Origin: Glandiceps talaboti
Lineage: Eukaryota > Hemichordata > Enteropneusta > Spengelidae
Direction of reading: 5' to 3'
Length of the DNA stretch: 64,000 nucleotides
NCBI RefSeq assembly: GCF_964340395.1
Contig: NC_135550.1
Location: forward strand, 30,011,176 to 30,075,175
In this document: in pieces, positions 38,583-51,331 of the stretch
Layout of the letters: each line of letters starts with the position of its first letter
Position numbering within the stretch: position 1 is the stretch's first letter
The notes under the pieces: model-generated
Seen by the model: only the letters and a program-made list of their open reading frames with translations
The model's database searches: none
Told to the model about the DNA's origin: nothing
Position numbers and translations under genes: made by a program

Positions 38583-40785
38583 CACAAATTGCAAAATATT
38601 AATGTAGCAAAAAATATGATAAACATGGTCAGAATGAAATAAGTAATCAAATAGAAGATTTAGAAAGTAAGAACTAAGGAGAGAGATTTACAGAATCACA
38701 AGTGATAATAAATATGAATTATGATGTCAAAGTATAGTGCATTTTACTGTGACAGGGAGGTATCAATTTAGTGTAGTTTTTGTACCTTAAGTTAATATGG
38801 TGATTCAATAAATTATCGGTAAGTGATACAAAACTAGAAGTTGCGGTTACAGGCAAGTCTTATCAGTGTTATGTGTTCTATGCAATGACTTGATTTGGAG
38901 AAATTGCCAGAACGTAAAATTAGTAAGAATTCAAAAAATGTATTATTACACACTTACCCTAGTTGAACTGTTTGACCTGTGTACTATGTGTTCATAGGTA
39001 GGTCTACTTCATCATATATTGTACACAGTTTCTGGTAAATGGTATGGGTCGTAGGTCATGAGTCAAAGGTCAAGAATGCAATATCACCAAACGTGTTCAG
39101 TCACTGGTAAACAGCTTAGGTCATACAGTATGGACAGTACAAATGCAATAATACCAAAATATGTATGTGTGCAAACAATAACTAATGTGTAGTACAGTAA
39201 TAAAAGCTTAATTACTATCTGTAAAGTGAATTGTTTGATATTTATCAATTCAAAACATCGGGATCTTTTGTCATCCTAACATATTTGTTGCCTTTGATAA
39301 AAAAAAAGAAAAGGAAATCGTCATTGTCTGATGAAAATAATATACGTTTGAAATATTTGGTTATCCAAAGTTCAACTTTTTCATATTTGACTTTCTTTAA
39401 CCAGATGAAAGTCTTTTCAAAGCTAGGATGATACATATATATCAAAGTTCAATTCCCCATACTGGTAAATTGCCTTGCAATGGAATAATCCCCTTACCTT
39501 TGTGTTTTGAAATAAAGAATCAAAATGTTATTTCTTTAACAAAATGTCACTTGATATTGCTGAAGTGTCCAATCATTCATCAACTGTTATTGTTGCAATT
39601 ATTAGATGTATTTTAATTAAGTCTTGTCAGTAATTGTATATCAAACTTTTGAATATATATTTCTCTGCTTTTGTTGTTAACAAATCAAATTTTGGGCATT
39701 TTTTTTCCAAAAATATTTTAAATTCATTTGTATGGAATGGGTCACTAGATTGAGATGATGAAATAGGAAGTGCAATTATAAAGTTTCTTCTAAATATACA
39801 AACTGATTTTTTGGTAGTAGGTATTTGTAGATATGAAAACATTTACATGACAACGTGGCTTTCAGTTGAAAAAATTAAGTAACATAACTGCCATTTGTCA
39901 AATTTTACCACAAGGGACCATTTTCTAACAATACAATGACATGCCCAGACAATTTTTTTAGTCGTAAAACAACAAGAGGCTCACAAATATAATTTGTCAT
40001 AAATATTATTTCAACTCACTAACATTTGAAACATACCTAATAGTTGTAATATTCATCATGGCAATGCATTTTTTTAAAGCATATTTCATGTGATTTAATG
40101 TAATAACTGTAATATTGTTTACAGGGGAAATTTAGATATTTTGTTTATATTATTTGTGAAGTTCAATCAACGTTTTGTTTCTGTTGTTTGTAATAAGTAT
40201 AAAGTGTTTGTATAGTACAGTCTGTTTTTTTCTTGTAAAGTTTGACAACCATAACAATCATACAGTCATTTAAAACAATCTTGATATTGTTATAATTTAC
40301 AGTGCAACTTTTACATCCTGGAGTTGGCAAACAAAACACCTTCTCAAAAACTTAGATTTTTCAGATATCGTATTTTGAGTAGTTAAAAATGTGTTATGTG
40401 AACATTAACACTATAAACCTTCAGATAACTTCCTTACCTACTGTCTGTTTTTTAAAGTGCTGAAAAAGAATCAGTTGTTCATTTTTCAGTTTTTATGACA
40501 ATGTTCAGGTTTCCTCTTTTTATATACCTATTTTCTGTACATTATTACAGCACTTGACATTTTCTTATACAGAGGCTGATTGAGAGTTTGCTATTGTTTA
40601 CCATAGAATGCCTTGTTGGTCAGTAGTTTATTGTGTAAATAAAAGTTAAAAAGTAGGACATTTTTCATCATCTTTGAAAACCCATGCACAAATTATTAAA
40701 GTTGTATATTGTTTCAGGTTAATAGTCATTAGAAACTCAACTCACACATGACTTTCAATATTTGTATACTTTTATTCCATAATAT

Positions 40786-41185
40786 ATGTTACAGCTAAAA
40801 TGATGTAGGCGTGGTGTTTCACTAATGGTGACACAAAGACAGACATATTTCAACTCTAGTGACTAAAATATAACAGCGACACAACAAACACAGCAGGATC
40901 CTTTGCCCAATCACATTGAACACTGATAAGCATTGCTATTCCTTCACGGTGCAGTAAAAACTGGCTTCCAATGAAAATATTACACATGGACTCGGTTATT
41001 TTAATGGCTCCAATTGTTTATTTTCTAACTGATAATCAACATTTCAACTTGACTACTTCTACATCCCCACTGTGGATGGCACCTATGTAATTGTTTCTTT
41101 TGCATTAGAAGTTGTCTGAGGGTGTGTATTAAATATCATGTTACATGTGTGAAACACCAAGCCTACATCATTTTAACAGTAACAT
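40786..41185. mobile_element. 400-bp non-autonomous element with ~40-bp terminal inverted repeats
   Basis: The left end ATGTTACAGCTAAAATGATG + TAGGCGTGGTGTTTCAC is repeated in inverse orientation at the right end (GTGAAACACCAAGCCTACAT + CATTTTAACAGTAACAT). Only a few mismatches separate the arms, about 38-42 bp each. The interior (about 320 bp) has no open frame of interest. The structure is that of a MITE or other deletion derivative of a DNA transposon. I could not settle a target-site duplication or superfamily. Confidence 0.7.
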
Positions 41186-43706
41186 TTGTACTGTACCGTC
41201 AATACAGTGTTATGTCATGTAATATTCTGTAGCTTACTTTGCAATTGTTATAACTGTATATTTTTATATGCGCCTGTCTCTATACCCTGTAAAAAATAAT
41301 GCTTTAATAGGTTGTTTTAGTCTTAATTTGCATACCATACAGTGTACAGGTATGTGGAGATATAGAAAACATAATGATAGAATTTTTGTTTTAAATTTTG
41401 ATTGTAGTTTAGAATTTATATAAATTTACTAACCATTTCCTGATTTCTACAATTTTATGTAGCTTTAGACATACAAAATATTTGTATTCCTTGTCTTCAA
41501 GAAATTATAAATTCTTTTTTTAATCTTTTAATACGGTGGTTCATTATTACATTAAATAAAATTTAAAAAAGGCATGCATAGAATCAGTCATGTAGCACTG
41601 TCACCTCAACTTATGCTTTGACAATAATGAAAGCAAAATGATGAAAATTACAATACACTGCAATCAATCACTATGGGTAGTCATATCATATTCTATGGCA
41701 AGGTTTTTGAATGGGTTATTATAACAATACTAAAGTTGTCTGTACCCAGTACATTTGAGTAATGTCATGGGTTAAATCATAGACAATAGAGATGGTGCTA
41801 ATAGTCATATCACAATTTACATTAATTTTGTTAATAAAGTTACAAGCTAATAAAAGTCCCTTGTGTCGTCTTTTGTGTTTTTCTTGGTTTGTTCATTCCA
41901 AATAACCTATGTACCTCTTAAGATTCTTATGATCATTGTTATGATTATTACACAGATCAGCTATTATAAAGGATGTCTTCATTTAGTAAAGCTACCACTC
42001 CTAATGTACAAATGGGCATGCTGGAGACATACCCCTATTATCTCCATATTTACTTGTGTATATTGAACCATTTGGGGCACACAAGTAATGATTAAAGTCT
42101 AGATACTGAGTTAGTTAGGAATAGGAACGCCAGGAATAACTTGGCTATTATACTCAAAATGATAAAAATCAAATAGAATATATTGCCACAGGGTCACTCT
42201 GTCATAAGCTTATAAAGCAATCTAAAGCCGGCAAAAAGATCCCACTGATTGGACACCATATCCTACATACTTTGATATTCTAGACAGCAAATTTCATTTG
42301 CCATTGTTTTCTAACTAATCAGAGTAACTCTTTTGAAAGTCTTTGTCATAGTGCAGGTTGGAACTATGCTAACACTTGGTTTATCGATTTACATGTTTGT
42401 ACATTTATTTCCTTTGTCAACAGTCTTATGAGTTTATATAAAGTCACATGATAATGGTAACAGGCAGGGAAAAAGATGGCATGAATGATACCATAGATAA
42501 ATCAATGTACTTTGCATATTAATGTAATCATTTAAATATTCAACTAACTTAATGAGTCATTTGCATAATCAGTTAACAGTTGACTCTGAATGAGAAGTTT
42601 CACAGAGCTGCCAGATAACCATTAATGGAAAGCACATTAAAATGTTGGCGACATATATTGCTGAGTGATGATTTGTACATGCGATAACGGAAAGCCGTCA
42701 ACAAAATGTAGAATCTGACAAGTGACATTTGACTTTAACATCGTCACTTTTCTAGTGATATTAAAAACGTCGCCAGGGGACATTATGTCACAAATAGTCT
42801 ACATAGATTCTCTTCCGGTTCTTTGTATGCATGAATTTCAATGTGTCATTATGAATTATGACTTCTTTGTTTATATATGATAACCTTCCGTCATAAAGCT
42901 CGTCAAAATTTATAAGTATAATCGTATAGAGACATCAATGATGTGTCTATAAACGTGTTGAATATTAAATGTCTTTTCAGTTTTATCACATTCTCGAGAA
43001 ACCCGGGTTTATATTCAACATGATTGTCACTTTTAAAAAAATCATTATTTTCAGTGATGTATATTGAACTCGACGGAATAACAAGAAGTTATTATAATAT
43101 TTGTTATGTGTGTATATAATGAGCCCCACTTGAATTAGTGCCAAGGCGTGACAAAACACTCGATGTGATAAATGTCGAAGAATAAAAAAAATTAGTCATA
43201 AAATATCTTCCGAGCTACTACTACTTGTTCTAGTTGTTTTATCTGAGTGGATTGTACACTTCAATACCGTAATTCGTAGGCTGTGGCACATCTCGATGTC
43301 ACTTGGTCCACCTTAGCTTCCCATACATTGACAATTTGTATTTCGTCCAAAACAAAAACGACACGAACAAAGTCTGTACTCTAACATCTTTATATATTTA
43401 TATATTTTTAATTTTCCAAACATTTTGAAGATTTGCCAGACTTGTATGTTTGCAAAGAATACCGTCGCAACCTATTAATGTAAGCTAATGTTTATGTTGT
43501 CGGAATTCTCGAACACTACCCAAACTCGATGATTACTAATTTTGCAATCAAATAGGAAATTAATTCTTTCTAAGTTTACACCGTCATTCTCTGTAAAACT
43601 GGAAAATAAGACAAACAATAACAATTACCCATGATGCTTTGATACATTTTACTATTATAGTAAGTAAAATTTGTGTCGGTCGAATTATAACAGTGTAGAA
43701 CTATAT

Positions 43707-43809
43707 GAAAGATATATCTCTCATAAAAGATATATCTCTCATCTTCCATCTGGAAAATTTACAGAGGATGTCACGTGATTTTTGTAAAGAAGAAATGTCT
43801 CGAGAAAAT

Positions 43810-43894
<85 letters not shown>
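43707..43894. repeat. Short doublet plus (GAT)n trinucleotide microsatellite
   Basis: An 18-bp unit around AAAGATATATCTCTCAT is doubled at 43707-43742. About 28 GAT/ATG units run from 43810 to 43894. The poly-Met and poly-Ile frames here are artefacts. Confidence 0.93.
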
Positions 43895-43895
<1 letters not shown>

Positions 43896-44097
43896 CACTT
43901 TTGAAATCAGAAAATAGAGGATTTGTAATTATATGCGATATTTGTCTTTAAAGTATTGCATCAATTGTTTCGGTGTTATTTCATAATCTTTCTTGATGTG
44001 TCTCATGTACTAATAGCGCCACCAAACATAAGGATTGGATTTCATATTGTAACCAGTGACGATTCGCTCGTTAAGAGAGAAGCATGGAGCGTCTGTC

Positions 44098-44337
<240 letters not shown>

Positions 44338-45300
44338 ATAGGAATTGTCACAGGCGTACATTTAAAAAGTGGTGGTCCAGGTTTGTAAATAATGATTTGA
44401 TATTTACATGTAAAGATGTACATTTCACCGGTAGTAACATGACGTCAGAGACAAACATGAACAGATACAAGTTTCCACTTCCCACTGATGACCACCGACA
44501 GGATAACTATCCGAATATAAAACTACGATTGTTCTAATTGTTCGCCTCCCTTTAATTTCCGGTAGAGTTTTACCGCCACCTGTTAACATGGATCATGCCT
44601 AATCGAACCCTTAATATTCCGTCATTCAATATTTTATTCATAAAGGTTTTTTGACTCATATACTTGTGGGCGTTTTGCTTTATTTTCAATATCCTGCTTC
44701 ACTTAGATAGCCTGTAGGCTGATACTCCTTGTATGGTATAGCAAGATTCCATCATGCAAACCTTACAATGTCTACGTCTTACACATATACGGTAAGTTTA
44801 TACGGACTACTTGGACACTGGAATTGTAATATCGCCACCAAATGCAAAAAAAAACAATTATTAAATTTATTTGAGCAAGAGAATATCTGAGGTGGAGATT
44901 GTTTACAATATTTATATTAATCTAACAATTCTTACCGTAAATACATATAAACTCTTGCTTACAACAAAATGTGAGAAAGCAACTCAGCTGTATGGGAAAT
45001 CTTTCAAAATTAATTTGCAAGTTATCAAAAATAGTAAAGATGCTTCATCTATGATTCAGCTTGTAGTTCAGAATCAATCTATATTAAAACATAGTTTTGA
45101 GGTTCTCGGCATGTTTACATTTTATTTTGTTTTGGTATGTGTTGTCTTTAATATTTCATTATTTATCGATCCTGGACTATGTATATGCAGTTCATTTCTG
45201 TATGAATATTAAATATGTTAATAGTATGTGTGTGTGGGGGGGGGGGAATCTGGTCAATTATTAATAAAAAGTAAGTTTCTGACACCGTGCTTGTAACGAT
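44338..45300. other. Intergenic; one unassigned 113-codon frame
   Basis: A plus-strand frame at 44871-45212 (MSKRISEVEIVYNIYINLTI at the start, hydrophobic end) has mixed composition. It has no recognised domain, promoter or splice context. A G-run occurs near 45236. I do not call a gene here. Confidence 0.4.
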
Positions 45301-45303
45301 ATG

Positions 45304-45472
45304 TTTATTTGTTTATTTGTTTGTTTGTTTGTTTGTTTGTTTGTTTGTTTTTCTATTTAGATCAGTCAAATCATAAACAACGACTGACGTATATTGTAGT
45401 TGTGGGCAGTGAGCCCTAATTTAAGTGTAAGTCTAAATACAAGACAAAGACATACGATAGATAGATAGATAC

Positions 45473-45513
<41 letters not shown>

Positions 45514-45546
45514 CAGATAGATAGATAGATAGATAGATAGACAGAC

Positions 45547-45639
<93 letters not shown>

Positions 45640-45662
45640 TTGAGATATTGAGATATTGAGAT
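45304..45662. repeat. (TTTG)n and (GATA)n microsatellites
   Basis: TTTG/TTTA units run from about 45304 to 45350. GATA units with a few GACA interruptions run from about 45455 to 45638, then three copies of a 9-bp TATTGAGAT unit. Confidence 0.95.
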
Positions 45663-45872
45663 ATATATAAAGAACGGAGAATAACATATAGGCTATGTCA
45701 ATCACAATAATTTGATCATTCCTGAGACGAAATACCATTACATTGTATTTATATGGAACCATTCCAACCCCACCCTTTTTGCTAGCGACATGGCACAAAG
45801 AATGTAACTCATAAAGAAGAAGGGTTATTCCTGAAATGTTACCTTTCATATACTTAGACAACTAATACTTCA

Positions 45873-46236
45873 ATGTCTATAGTCCAGATATTAGTTTAAT
45901 ACTTCAATGTCTATAGTCCAGATATTAGTTTAATATTTTAATGTCTATAGTCCAGATATTAGTTTAATATTTTAATGTCTATAGTCCAGATATTAGTTTA
46001 ATATTTTAATGTCTATAGTCCAGATATTAGTTTAATATTTTAATGTCTATAGTCCAGATATTAGTTTAATATTTTAATGTCTATAGTCCAGATATTAGTT
46101 TAATATTTTAATGTCTATAGTCCAGATATTAGTTTAATATTTTAATGTCTATAGTCCAGATATTAGTTTAATATTTTAATGTCTATAGTCCAGATATTAG
46201 TTTAATATTTTAATGTCTATAGTCTAGATATTAGTT
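45873..46236. repeat. 34-bp minisatellite, 11 copies
   Basis: The exact 34-bp period is ATGTCTATAGTCCAGATATT + AGTTTAATATTTTA, with starts every 34 bp from 45873 to 46213. The first two copies carry ACTTCA instead of TTTTA and the last is diverged; the middle eight are essentially identical, pointing to recent expansion or gene conversion. No gene is nearby. Confidence 0.97.
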
Positions 46237-46468
46237 GTCTATACAGTTTATGAAAAGCTAAAATTTCAGGAGTAACCCTTCTTCTTTATGGTTACATTCG
46301 TGACACTTAACAAACATTTACCACAAAATACATAATTGTGTTACTTTATCTTCTCTAGAGAATTGCATCCTGTTGCTTACATAGGATTATTTTTAATTTT
46401 GGTGTACTATCACATTTCATCCTACGTATGAAAACACACTCTGAACACTGATAGGTGGTAAAAATACA

Positions 46469-46470
<2 letters not shown>

Positions 46471-46525
<55 letters not shown>

Positions 46526-46559
46526 CATATACATAATACATATACATATACATATACAA

Positions 46560-46604
<45 letters not shown>
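46471..46604. repeat. (CATATA)n hexanucleotide microsatellite
   Basis: About 22 CATATA units with a small interruption near 46523-46538. Frames of alternating Tyr/Thr or Val/Tyr are artefacts. Confidence 0.95.
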
Positions 46605-46605
<1 letters not shown>

Positions 46606-47105
46606 TATGTAGCATGCTACCTCACGTACCAATGTCATTAGATTTAACACACCATACACGATGAGCGTAGCTTTTCAAGTACGCTTTCCATTTCCTAACG
46701 TAATTTCGGACTAAATAAATTATCGCCAATGTAATTTGTATACTAGATAGATGTATGACAGTTGCAATAGCTTCAGTCAAACTAGTCGATCTGCAGAATC
46801 GGGAAATGAAACTATAATGTTATTTCCATCATCAAATTGTTGGCAGTTGAAGGATTGAAAGTTACAAGATCCTGTCACACAGTTCCCTACCTAAATAAGC
46901 TTACGCCGTACACGTGAACATTTCTCAATTCCTACTCTGCTTCGTCAAGATTGGACCGTCGCCTATTACAAAGACTTTTGGTTTATGGAACGTGACTGCA
47001 TGAAAGGAAAAACATAGCATTAATGTATTTATTCCGATGGTAGCCAAAATTTAATGACATATGCATGAACATGTTAGTTCTCTACGCTCAAGAGCTCAAG
47101 CTATG

Positions 47106-47138
47106 TATAAAAGGACGATAGGCTGTTACCTTTCAGTT
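47106..47138 (+). promoter_or_regulatory. TATA box plus initiator, core promoter
   Basis: TATAAAAGG at 47106-47114 is followed by TCAGTT at 47133-47138, whose A (47135) is 29 nt downstream of the first T of the TATA box. This is classical TATA/Inr spacing. The only good coding frame downstream on + is the ankyrin gene at 47826, giving a leader of about 690 nt that may contain an intron and several upstream ATGs. A CACGTG E-box lies further upstream near 46912. Confidence 0.6.
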
Positions 47139-47825
47139 ATACCTGCGATGATGGAAGGTTGGGACTGGAAAACTGTGTCATTGGTGTAGTGTCACTTTGG
47201 GAGCCTAATTTCAGTACCAGAGACTTTGTAAAGGATGATCGAGTGTTGCATCGACACATGATCAACATTCCCTGCGTGTCTACGAGTCATTTGTTATATC
47301 GTATATCCACGGGAACGTATCACGTAGTACATGCGTACGTAGACTTCGATTACAACCATGCCTGAAGGAAATCGGCCCTGATGTCTTCTTGCCCGCAGAG
47401 TTCCATCTATATTAATGTAGCAAACAGTCTTATTTGCAATCCTGCTAGGAGTTGGAGTTTGTGAACGACCGTGCGTTAAAACTAATTTTTAATTGTACGG
47501 GAATGTTTATCGGGTGCTTGTGATAGGGTCTCTTCGTACTGGACAAGGATTCTTTCGACCACGCGACGACATTTGACCAGGGACGTGTATTTTACATGTG
47601 TTAAATGTCCCTGATCTGACTGTATAGTGACTGTGCACGTATGGTATATTTTGCTAGTGTGAGTTTACAAATTTAGAAATAATTAACGTTTCTGGTTTAT
47701 GTTTCTGTTATGTGAAGTAATACGCATGAGCAAAAGTGTGTCACTGCCGAAAACTGAACTGTTTATGTTGTTGGGAACGACTATCATTTGGAGAAGTTCT
47801 ACTAGTATAGTAATTCCCTCCAGCC

Positions 47826-48494
47826 ATGTTACGGAGAAGTCGTACTGTCTCCTGTCCATCGGAACTCGAACGGATTGACTTGTCTCCGATATTCAGTGAA
47901 CCAAAGCATATATCTTTTCCTGTGGATGTTCACTTTCATTCAGCCATACAAAGTGAAGATATTTGGGAACTTTATCGGATTCTAACGAAACAGATTGACG
48001 AAATTGACATTAACGCAGCCAATCATATGGGAATAACTGCTTTACATCAGGGAGTACTTAGCAAAAATCTCGACAATGTCAAATTACTGCTATGCCATGG
48101 AGCTAATGTGAACGCACAAGACTGCAATGGGCACACGCCACTTCATACAGCATCGGAGATTGGTTGTTTGAATATTGTCAGCATTCTTATAATATTTGGT
48201 GCCGATTTGTTTCTCCAAACAAAAGAAGGTGAGCTTGCTATGGATTTGTCCAAAACTTCCGTTATAGCTGACATGTTAATGATGGAAATGTGTGCACAGA
48301 TTCAACGAAAAGAAATCAAAGAAAGATATTGGCTACTATTCAAACTGATTGAGGTATGGGAGTTGGCAAAAGACAGACTTTTAAGATGGCACGATAAAAT
48401 CTTTCGAGTTGTTTTAAGAGGGTTAAATTACGTCTTTATGTCGTTAAATGTGCAACTACGTTTCTCTCTACGAGACGTCCTTGCTGACACCTGA
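47826..48494 (+). CDS. PPP1R27: PP1-targeting ankyrin-repeat protein (PPP1R27/MYPT-like)
   Basis: A single-exon frame of 222 aa; an in-frame TAA at 47811 makes the ATG at 47826 the first possible start. Residues 27-31, KHISF, fit the RVxF motif that docks protein phosphatase 1 catalytic subunit ([RK]-x-[VI]-x-[FW]). The sequence continues PVDVHFHSAIQSEDIWELYR, as in PPP1R27 (RSVRFPNDVLFLDHIRQGD) and MYPT1 (KVKFDDGAVFLAACSSGD). Two ankyrin repeats follow at about 69-97 (GITALHQGVLSKNLDNVKLL) and 102-130 (GHTPLHTASEIGCLNIVSIL), with a partial third. Residues about 158-222 form an amphipathic, Arg/Leu/Trp-rich tail absent from vertebrate PPP1R27. By family analogy it would tether PP1 to a partner. 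PPP1R27 is the closest by layout and length, but a separate invertebrate paralogue is possible. Human PPP1R27 has introns, so a retrocopy origin should be considered. Confidence 0.8.
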   Translation: MLRRSRTVSCPSELERIDLSPIFSEPKHISFPVDVHFHSAIQSEDIWELYRILTKQIDEIDINAANHMGITALHQGVLSKNLDNVKLLLCHGANVNAQDCNGHTPLHTASEIGCLNIVSILIIFGADLFLQTKEGELAMDLSKTSVIADMLMMEMCAQIQRKEIKERYWLLFKLIEVWELAKDRLLRWHDKIFRVVLRGLNYVFMSLNVQLRFSLRDVLADT

Positions 48495-51003
48495 ATAAAT
48501 GGAGGTATTGGAGAAGTTTGATGAGAAATATAAACCAGCACAAAGATGAAACCGTCACCATTAGGATGGAATCACTGACCTTATACAGAATGACCTGAAT
48601 GCATAACACACCTGGGGAGAAATGTCATTCTCTCAGCAGGAGAAGATAGTGAGGAGAGCCTAGTAATTAAAAGTACCAAGTCAGGGGTCTGTCTGTAGGA
48701 CTTGCCTTGGAGTGAGATAATTGGTATTGTTGGTGGCATTTACCGACTGAACATAACTTGTTTGAATCGATAATTTATGTTTGTGACAACATGTGATTAC
48801 TGTAAAAGTGTAATAAGCTTTAATTACGTGTAAGAGGTCACTAGATGTTGTTCTGATCTGATTCCAAGACTTGACAATTCCCTTCAGTAGACTATTTAAT
48901 GGAATACAGCCTGATAGCTTTCCATGCACATAATGTTAATTCAATCCCCACTACACACTTCAGTTCGTTACATTTTCTGTAAATTGTGACTTCCATCTTT
49001 GAGTCCACTTGTTAATTCGTGAGTAGACAGTACATTTATGTTTGTATTTTGGTGTCACGGTATGGAACAGCCTACATTATTATGTAAAAAAAATGTCAAC
49101 ATCATTCTCTTACAACTTGTAATTGATCATTTTTATCAACTAGCTAATTCGTGCTTGTTATGAGCTCTCTCGAGATGGCCAAACTTTTCACGTATTCCAG
49201 TTATTTGCACAATGCATGCAATTCGTCTTGTACTAAATTGCGTGGTAACCCTGTCAACAATATCTTATGATGTCATAGAAGTGAAATCGTGAACAAACGC
49301 ATTATTTGCTGAACGGGTGAAGTTATCACGAAGGGGATTTTGTGACTTATATAACGTAACATTTTGAAAACATTAGCAAACTCGGATTGCCTTCGTTTAC
49401 ATTGCATTGTAAATACATATCATTGGCGTGACCTTGTCCCGTTACTCCTATAGTTAACCTCTGTGTGACATTCAGATATTGATAGATGGGACCCTTACAG
49501 TGAAATCAACCAAATGTCACATAGTTTCATCTTCCGGGTTTACAACATACTAAATATAATTACAGTGTATGTGCCAGTGTGTTTGACGACCTAATTCCTT
49601 AATTTGTTTTACTCCGCTATTTTAGCTAGTTTAATTGCTATTAAATAGAATATTAGGCAAGTTGATGAAAATGATAGTCTTAAGATTGCTATCTGAAAAG
49701 AGAAATTATAATATTAGACTACAGACACTTTTGTTCTTCTTTTACTTTTTTTTTCTTCTTTTGTAAATTGTAACAAAAATTCCGTTGTATACCCCTCTTA
49801 TCATGTACCTCGAAATTTACACAGATATGTGTCTATTACTTGGTATAATGTACCGTGAAATTGATAGATTAGAAGTGTGAATTGATCTATCGATACTTGA
49901 CGGCAGGGGGTTCAGACTCTTAACCATACCACCAACCGACTATCATAACACTAGCTTTAGTAAACCACTGACCTGAAAAGTGAAGGGTTTTTCAACAGTT
50001 CCCGAAGACAACCGATGAATCATAATATTTCCGGTAATGTTTATACATGTTATAGATAACCATCCATTGGGGTCAATCGGAATGGCACTGTGACAATCTT
50101 TTTTTCATAATACCGTAAAACGAGACACCCCATTAAGGAAAAACTTTGAACGCCTAAGTTATACGTTCTAGCTTGCCACTCTTAGGTTGACCTCATTAAC
50201 AGTACAGGTCGAACTTTCATTTGTTTAAATTCAAAATACTAGTAGTCCAAAATGTTTTGACCAGTATAATCATTGAAGTAACAAATCATTCACAAAACTA
50301 AAATTGATGTCTTCTGAACTGTAATGATACTGATTGTAAATTTATTAACACATGTACTTTATATTAGTATTCTTTTCATTTTTTTTGTCATGCCAATGAA
50401 TCTAAATTAACAATATGAAACACTGTAAGACAACTTGAATGTAGAAGATGTGTCACACTTTAACCCGGTTACATTAAACACGGAGCTGGCAGAGTAATCA
50501 ATACGTTAAACGAGCCTGTACACTATACAGGAGAAATAAGCTAAATGTGGTCACTTCATTTATGTTAGTTTTTTTGTTGTTGTTTTTTTATGTAGCGCTT
50601 TCCCATATGTTTTTAGACACACTTTATAGAGCTTATCAACCAAACAAAGATGTATTATGGCAAACTACGATATAAAAGAACACTATTACATGTAAAGATG
50701 CAAAACTAGGAAGATTCAAACCGTTGTGTACTCAATTACTACTGAACCTATGATATATCTACATTTATTGCTAGTAGGTATAGTAGATTCCAATTATTAT
50801 CTACATACATGTATCAAACATCCCTAGGTTGTACAAAATTGACACTAATCAGATTGGCACCAGACGGTAAACGACAACAGAAGATATATGCAAGTGCCCA
50901 CTAGGGTACTGATATCCATACATGTGTAGTTATAAACACAAACCACAAACTCGTTGTGTAATCATTGTAAATAAACATTGTTGTAACGGTGTATGAATAG
51001 TCG
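48495..51003. other. Downstream of the ankyrin gene; nothing firm
   Basis: An AATAAA overlaps the ankyrin stop region (48494-48499). No clear distal poly(A) signal with a GT-rich element was found, so the 3' end is unknown. The rest is AT-rich unique-looking sequence with no recognised gene or element. Confidence 0.45.
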
Positions 51004-51209
<206 letters not shown>

Positions 51210-51282
51210 ATATATATATATATATATATACGCTCTACTACCCGTATTGAGCACTTTTATGTGGTTTTATCTACATCCAGTC

Positions 51283-51329
<47 letters not shown>

Positions 51330-51331
<2 letters not shown>

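Larger units (their letters stand above)
37455..43700. other. Intergenic region between TMEM160 and the 44-kb microsatellite block
   Basis: AT-rich with scattered short frames and no supported gene. It contains a hexanucleotide array at 38231-38582 and an inverted-repeat element at 40786-41185, both listed separately. Elsewhere I see nothing beyond isolated AATAAA hexamers and short homopolymers. Confidence 0.55.
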
